Part shown: piece after piece, positions 59,470-64,000 of the stretch
Position numbering within the stretch: position 1 is the first letter of the stretch
How the letters are laid out: each line of letters starts with the position of its first letter
Source of the DNA: Pseudoclavibacter helvolus
GTDB lineage: Bacteria > Actinomycetota > Actinomycetes > Actinomycetales > Microbacteriaceae
Reading direction: 5' to 3'
DNA length: 64,000 nt
Assembly: GCF_014191305.1 (NCBI RefSeq)
Contig: NZ_JACHWJ010000005.1
Location: forward strand, 124,001 to 188,000
Program-made: the position numbers and the translations under genes
Notes under the pieces: model-generated
Seen by the model: the letters and a program-made list of their open reading frames with translations, nothing else
What the model was told of the DNA's origin: nothing
Database searches by the model: none

Positions 59470-60684
59470 ATGGCAACGTCCACGACCCCCACGACCATCG
59501 GCGTCGGCCTCATCAGCGTCGGGTGGATGGGCCGCCTGCACAGCCGCGCGTACTCAGCGCTGCACCACCGCTACCCGGAACTCGGCATCCGCCCCCGGCT
59601 CGTGATCGCAGCCGACACGCTCGAATCCGGACGCCGAGAGGCTGAGGACGTCCTCGGCTACGAGACGAGCACCGCCGACTTCCACGAAGTGCTCGCGAAT
59701 CCGGAAGTCGACGTGGTCTCGATCTGCGCCCCGAACTTCCTCCACGCCGAGGCCGCCATCGCAGCCGCGAAGGCGGGCAAGGCGATCTGGCTCGAGAAGC
59801 CCGCCGGCCGCAGCGGCACGGAGACAGCATCCATCGCCGACGCCGTCGAGGCGGCAGGCGTCGCTTCCTGCATCGGCTTCAACTACCGTCATGTGCCCGC
59901 CGTCGAGCTCGCCAAGCAGCTCATCGCAGAGGGGCACCTCGGCACCATCACGAACGTCCGAGGCCGCTTCTTCGGCGGATTCTCGGCAGACCCGAGCGAC
60001 CCGCTCGCCTGGCGCTTCGTGCGCTCAGCGTCCGGCTCCGGCGTGCTCGGCGACCTGATGGGCCACCTCGTCGACCTGGTCCACCACGTCCTTGGCCCTA
60101 TCGCGAGCGTCTCCGGCACAACCGGCACGTACATCACCGAGCGCCCAGCGCTCCCCGGCCGCGGCGAGGGACTCCTCCCCGTCGAGAACGAGGACTACGC
60201 GAACCTCCTTATCCGCTTCCGCGACGACGCCGTCGCGGCGGGCGCACTCGGGATGCTCGAGGCGTCGCGTATCGCCGTCGGCTCCTCCTCCGAGTACGCC
60301 TTCGAGATCAACGGCACCAAGGGAGCCGTGCGCTGGAACTTCGCCCGCATGAACGAGCTCGAAGTCTCGACGACCAACGACGGGCCCTTCGTGGGATACA
60401 CCACGGTCTTCGCCAACTCGCACTTCCCGGAGTTCGCGCGATTCCAGCCCAGCTCCGGCACGGGCATGGGCTACGACGACCTCAAGGTCATTGAAGCGGC
60501 CAAGTTCCTGCAGACGTTCCTCGACGGCACCCCCCGCGCTGCCAACATCCACGACGGCGTCGCATCCGCTCGCGTCCTCGACGCCGTCGAAACCTCCGCC
60601 GCGAACGGCCAGTGGGTCGACCTCGACATCGAACCAGGCACCAACTCAGCCGTGCGCGGCGCCCTCGCACCCGTCAGCGCCTAA
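59470..60684 (+). CDS. Gfo/Idh/MocA oxidoreductase 1
   Basis: A 404-residue NAD(P)-dependent dehydrogenase from ATG 59470 (AGGAGAG 4 bp upstream). VGLISVGWMGRLHSRAYSAL is the nucleotide fold, IWLEKPAGRSGTETASIADA holds the EKP Lys, IGFNYRHVPAVELAKQLIAE follows, and GVLGDLMGHLVDLVHHVLGP carries the Asp and His of the active site. The long form (about 400 residues) is usual for sugar or glycoside dehydrogenases of this superfamily. It is the first gene of the cluster; substrate unknown. Confidence 0.9.
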   Translation: MATSTTPTTIGVGLISVGWMGRLHSRAYSALHHRYPELGIRPRLVIAADTLESGRREAEDVLGYETSTADFHEVLANPEVDVVSICAPNFLHAEAAIAAAKAGKAIWLEKPAGRSGTETASIADAVEAAGVASCIGFNYRHVPAVELAKQLIAEGHLGTITNVRGRFFGGFSADPSDPLAWRFVRSASGSGVLGDLMGHLVDLVHHVLGPIASVSGTTGTYITERPALPGRGEGLLPVENEDYANLLIRFRDDAVAAGALGMLEASRIAVGSSSEYAFEINGTKGAVRWNFARMNELEVSTTNDGPFVGYTTVFANSHFPEFARFQPSSGTGMGYDDLKVIEAAKFLQTFLDGTPRAANIHDGVASARVLDAVETSAANGQWVDLDIEPGTNSAVRGALAPVSA

Positions 60685-60713
60685 TCGCTCCCACGAGACC
60701 AGGAATCAGAACC

Positions 60714-61622
60714 ATGGCAGCATCCACCGCCCGCATCGCCAGCGCACCCATCTCCTGGGGCGTGAGTGAAGTTCCCGAATGGGGCCACCAGCTCGCTCCC
60801 GAGCGTGTCCTGCGTGAGATGTCCGAGCTGGGCTACACGGCCACCGAGATCGGACCCGACGGGTTCCTGCCCGACGCGCCTGCCGAGAAGGCCGCTCGCC
60901 TCGCGGAATTCGGCCTGACCGCACTCGGCAGCTTCGTACCTGTCGTGCTGCACGACGCAGACAACGATCCAGCACCCCGCATCCGTCGGGAACTCGAGGC
61001 ATACGCGGCCGTCGGCGCGGACACACTCATCCTCTGCGCCGTCACGGGACAAGACGGCTACGACGAGCCCCGACCCGTGCTCACGGAAGCGCAGTGGAGC
61101 ACGCTCTTCTCGAACCTCGACCTCCTCACCGAGCTCGCTGCCGAAGTGGGCGTCACGACCGCGCTCCACCCGCACGTCGGATCGGTCGTCGAGAGCGCCG
61201 AAGAAGTTGACCGCGTACTGAACGGCTCGAGGATCCCCTTCTGCTTCGACACGGGACACCTGATGATCGGTGGAACCGATCCCGTCGCATTCGCGCAGCA
61301 ACACGCTGATCGCATCGCCCACACTCACCTCAAAGACGTGTCCGTCAAGCAGATGCTGCGCGTCAAGAACGGCGAGATCAGTTACTACCAGGGGTCCATC
61401 GACGGCCTCTACACGCCGCTCGGCCAGGGAGACGTGGACATCCGAACGATCGTGCACGCGCTTCTCGAAAGCGGATACACGGGCTGGTTCGTCACCGAGC
61501 AGGACAAGGTCCTCATCGGCGGCGAGCCCGCCGAGGGTGAGGGGCCCATCGAGGACGCTCGCGAGAGCATCGAGTACCTCAACGGCACGATCGCAGAGTT
61601 CCTGGCGGCGCAGTCAGCATGA
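60714..61622 (+). CDS. IolE-like TIM-barrel isomerase/dehydratase
   Basis: A 302-residue xylose-isomerase-like barrel. The start (ASAPISWGVSEVPEWGHQLA, then LREMSELGYTATEIGPDGFL) is characteristic of 2-keto-myo-inositol dehydratase (IolE) and its relatives; TALHPHVGSVVESAEEVDRV and FCFDTGHLMIGGTDPVAFAQ give metal-binding His and Asp; ITHLKDV-like IAHTHLKDVSVKQ follows. It may dehydrate or epimerise the keto product of the adjoining dehydrogenases. Its stop overlaps the next gene by 4 bp. Confidence 0.88.
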   Translation: MAASTARIASAPISWGVSEVPEWGHQLAPERVLREMSELGYTATEIGPDGFLPDAPAEKAARLAEFGLTALGSFVPVVLHDADNDPAPRIRRELEAYAAVGADTLILCAVTGQDGYDEPRPVLTEAQWSTLFSNLDLLTELAAEVGVTTALHPHVGSVVESAEEVDRVLNGSRIPFCFDTGHLMIGGTDPVAFAQQHADRIAHTHLKDVSVKQMLRVKNGEISYYQGSIDGLYTPLGQGDVDIRTIVHALLESGYTGWFVTEQDKVLIGGEPAEGEGPIEDARESIEYLNGTIAEFLAAQSA

Positions 61623-62722
61623 CCGGAGCACGCATCGGAATTGTCGGGCTGGGCCGGGCCGGGCTCATGCACGCGCGCAACCTGGCTCAGGACTCCGGCG
61701 TCAGGAGCGTCGTGCTCATCGGGCGCGACGCCGAGCGGGTAATGCGGGCGAAACTCGAACTAGAGCAGATGCTCGCAGCTGGGGCACCAGCGGAGGTGCG
61801 GGGGTACCACGCGCCAAAGACCGCGCCAGCATCCCTCGAGACGTCGACCTCGAGCATCACCGAACTCGCGTCCGAGCTCGACGGACTTGTGATCGCCACG
61901 TCCACCCCAAGTCACCCGCAGCTGACGCTGGAGGCAGCAAGGGCCGGGCTCGTGACGCTCGTCGAGAAGCCCATCACGCTCGACATCGACGAGCTGGAGG
62001 CGCTCGTCGACGAGCTCGATGAGATCGGCACCCCGGTCATGGTGGCTTACCACCGCAGGTACGACCCTGCCTACCAAGCCTTACAAGCGCGGGTTGCTGC
62101 AGGCGACATCGGCACGCTCCGCGTCATCTCAGCGACCAACCACGACCACCTTCCCCTCTCCCTGGACTACATCCCGACCTCGGGCGGCAGCTGGAGGGAC
62201 CTCCTCATCCACGACTTCGATGCCATCACCTGGGTGGCTGGCGAAGAGGTCGTGTCAGTGCAGGCGGCCGGGGCTGTCCTGGACGAACCGCGATACGCGG
62301 ACTCAGGAGACACCGACACCTGCGTCGCCTTGCTGCAATTGCGTTCCGGCGCAATCGCAACCGTCAGTGGTCTGCGGCGCAGCGAATCCGGCCAGGACTG
62401 CCGGATGGAAGTCATCGGCACCGAGGGTGCCTTCGCGGCCGGCCTCGAGTCGCGTACGCCGATCACCTCCTTGGAGCCAGACGTCCCAGCTCCGGCAGCG
62501 CCGTACGAACAGTTCATCGACCGGTTCGAGCCGGCTTTCCGAAGCGAGATCCACCACTTCCTGCGCCTTGTCGCAGGTGACTCGACCGCGAACCACACCT
62601 CCCCGCGCTCGGGTATCGCCGCCCTGCGCATCGCCAACGCCGCCGAGGAATCCCGCCGCACCGGCACCACCATCCACCTTCAGCCCGAAGTGGCGACGCA
62701 GAGAGAAGCAGTCACCTCATGA
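61619..62722 (+). CDS. Gfo/Idh/MocA oxidoreductase 2
   Basis: A 367-residue dehydrogenase: IGIVGLGRAGLMHARNLAQD, TLVEKPITLDIDELEALVDE with the EKP Lys, MVAYHRRYDPAYQALQARVA, and GSWRDLLIHDFDAITWVAGE with the Asp. IolG-like, but with an insert near residues 45-75. It is overlapped 4 bp at both ends by its neighbours. Confidence 0.9.
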   Translation: MTGARIGIVGLGRAGLMHARNLAQDSGVRSVVLIGRDAERVMRAKLELEQMLAAGAPAEVRGYHAPKTAPASLETSTSSITELASELDGLVIATSTPSHPQLTLEAARAGLVTLVEKPITLDIDELEALVDELDEIGTPVMVAYHRRYDPAYQALQARVAAGDIGTLRVISATNHDHLPLSLDYIPTSGGSWRDLLIHDFDAITWVAGEEVVSVQAAGAVLDEPRYADSGDTDTCVALLQLRSGAIATVSGLRRSESGQDCRMEVIGTEGAFAAGLESRTPITSLEPDVPAPAAPYEQFIDRFEPAFRSEIHHFLRLVAGDSTANHTSPRSGIAALRIANAAEESRRTGTTIHLQPEVATQREAVTS

Positions 62723-63726
62723 CCAAGACGACACGCATCGGTCTCATCGGCACCGGCCGAATCGGCCAGGTCCACGCACGCTCCATCAGCGAGCTCGATC
62801 ACGTCGAGCTCGCCTGGGCCTGCGACCCGTTCATCGCCGGCGCCGAAGCCCTCGCGGCTCGCCACGGCTCCAGGGCGACGGCAGACGCCGCAGAGGTCTT
62901 CGCCGACTCGAGCGTCGACGGCGTCATCATCGCCACGCCCACGTCGACACACGTCGACCTGATCGAGCAGGCCATCTCCGCTGGCATCCCGGCATTGTGC
63001 GAGAAGCCGATCGACCTCGACATGACCCGCGTCGACTCCATCCGCGACCGTGTGCGCGAAGCTGGTGTCTTCGTCGGCCTCGGCTTCAACCGACGCTTCG
63101 ACCCGCACTTCGCAGAACTCCACCGGCGAGTGCAGCTTGGCGACATCGGGCGCCTCGAGCAGCTCAGCATCATCAGCCGGGACCCCGCCGAGCAGCCAGC
63201 CGAATACGTCGCGACCTCGGGCGGCATCTTCCGCGACATGACAATCCACGACCTCGACATGGCCCGATTCTTCGTGCCCGAGATCGTCGAGGTCACGGCC
63301 CGCGGCTTCAACAGCTTCAGCGACACCACGCGGGAGCTCGGCGACTTCGATGGTGCCGCCGTCACGCTTCGCGGTTCACACGACGAGCTCATCACCATCA
63401 CGAACTCACGACACAGCGCCTACGGGTACGACCAGCGCCTCGAAGCCTTCGGCTCCCGTGGGCTCCTCTCCGTCAGCAACATCGCCGAAACCGTCGTGCG
63501 CCACTCCAACGACACGCTCGTCGAGGCCCGTCAGCCATACCTCAACTTCTTCCTCGAGCGATACCGCGACGCCTACCGCCTCGAGCTCGAAGAGTTCATC
63601 TCCGGAATCCATGGCGCAGAAGTCTCGACCCCCGACTTCGAAGATGGACGCGCAGCGCTTCTCCTCGCGGATGCCGCCGAGGAGTCCGCCCGAACCGGCC
63701 AGTCCGTAGCTGTGGATCTCAGCTGA
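62719..63726 (+). CDS. Gfo/Idh/MocA oxidoreductase 3, inositol 2-dehydrogenase-like
   Basis: A 335-residue enzyme closest to IolG: IGLIGTGRIGQVHARSISEL, ALCEKPIDLDMTRVDSIRDR, LGFNRRFDPHFAELHRRV, SGGIFRDMTIHDLDMARFFV (Asp and His), and NSRHSAYGYDQRLEAFGSRG. IolG enzymes oxidise myo-inositol and several related polyols or pyranoses with NAD+. It is the fourth gene of the cluster and overlaps the next start by 1 bp (TGATG). Confidence 0.92.
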   Translation: MTKTTRIGLIGTGRIGQVHARSISELDHVELAWACDPFIAGAEALAARHGSRATADAAEVFADSSVDGVIIATPTSTHVDLIEQAISAGIPALCEKPIDLDMTRVDSIRDRVREAGVFVGLGFNRRFDPHFAELHRRVQLGDIGRLEQLSIISRDPAEQPAEYVATSGGIFRDMTIHDLDMARFFVPEIVEVTARGFNSFSDTTRELGDFDGAAVTLRGSHDELITITNSRHSAYGYDQRLEAFGSRGLLSVSNIAETVVRHSNDTLVEARQPYLNFFLERYRDAYRLELEEFISGIHGAEVSTPDFEDGRAALLLADAAEESARTGQSVAVDLS

Positions 63727-64000
63727 TGGTGGCTCCACGTCTCATCGCGACCTGCTGGACCAGCGCAGGCGACGCACTGCCTGGAGCAGCCGACGAGCGA
63801 AGCCCGTTCGAGCCGCTCGAGCGCGTGCGGGCCATCGCCGAAACCGGCTGGAGCGGGTACGGCTTTGCCCACCACGACCTGGCATACGTGCGTGACACGA
63901 TCGGGTTCCAGGAGCTGAAGTCCGCGTCCGATGAACTGGGACTCGGTCACATCGAGATCGAGCTCGCCAGCGACTGGTGGCTCGAGGACCGCTCGACGTG
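63726..64000 (+). CDS. TIM-barrel sugar isomerase (3' end beyond window)
   Basis: The first 91 residues of a protein starting VAPRLIATCWTSAGDALPGA and continuing FEPLERVRAIAETGWSGYGF, LGHIEIELASDWWLED. The IAETGWSGYGF and EIELASDWW pattern fits the start of a xylose-isomerase-like barrel, with a Glu that is usual in this fold. Cut by the window edge; last member of the cluster in view. Confidence 0.8.
   Translation, partial: MVAPRLIATCWTSAGDALPGAADERSPFEPLERVRAIAETGWSGYGFAHHDLAYVRDTIGFQELKSASDELGLGHIEIELASDWWLEDRST

Overview
The window is high-GC DNA from an actinobacterium, most plausibly a Microbacteriaceae-type organism. The grounds are strong G/C third-position bias, GTG and TTG starts, ATGA-coupled operons, a SigK/RskA/DipZ module, mycobacterial-type fasciclin lipoprotein, DUF3618/holin-3/BrkB envelope proteins and IS30/IS3/IS630 elements. 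The genus is an inference; no rRNA is present, only two tRNAs.

Layout. 0-3.7 kb: IclR regulator (cut by the window edge), GMC flavoprotein and its small subunit, divergent from a DJ-1/PfpI protein. 3.7-5.9 kb: an endonuclease-fold-like protein between clusters of hairpin repeats. 5.9-8.6 kb: a BudC-like short-chain dehydrogenase and a DUF2867 oxidoreductase. 8.7-13.1 kb: rskA-sigK-dipZ and a divergent fasciclin lipoprotein, with matching promoter motifs before three transcription units. An IS630 element (13.2-14.3 kb) sits between the lipoprotein gene and its terminator. 14.5-18.3 kb: YeaQ-type protein, K+ channel, tRNA-Met, tRNA-Thr, M23 peptidase, inositol monophosphatase family. 18.5-22.3 kb: fructose PTS operon. 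22.5-28.7 kb: AGCS symporter, NhaA, and a 1001-residue kinase/M23-like/aminotransferase fusion.

28.9-44 kb is accessory and partly decayed: a pyranose-oxidase-like gene without its FAD-binding N terminus, a four-gene envelope/stress cluster, an IS30 inside an IS3 which itself abuts a broken second IS3, an AraC gene missing its 5' end, two genes with an in-frame TGA where Trp is expected, and small membrane, GNAT and PadR genes.

44-64 kb is a carbohydrate/polyol catabolic region. A LacI-controlled set (Gfo/Idh/MocA dehydrogenase, TIM-barrel isomerase, divergent MFS porter) is followed by an Rbs-type ABC importer with a Zn alcohol dehydrogenase and a tartrate/isopropylmalate-type dehydrogenase. 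Divergent from it lie a split transketolase, a PfkB kinase, two IclR regulators and a run of three Gfo/Idh/MocA dehydrogenases and two TIM-barrel isomerases that continues past the window. The arrangement suggests import of an unusual sugar or polyol, oxidation and isomerisation, phosphorylation and transketolase cleavage; the substrate cannot be named from sequence alone.
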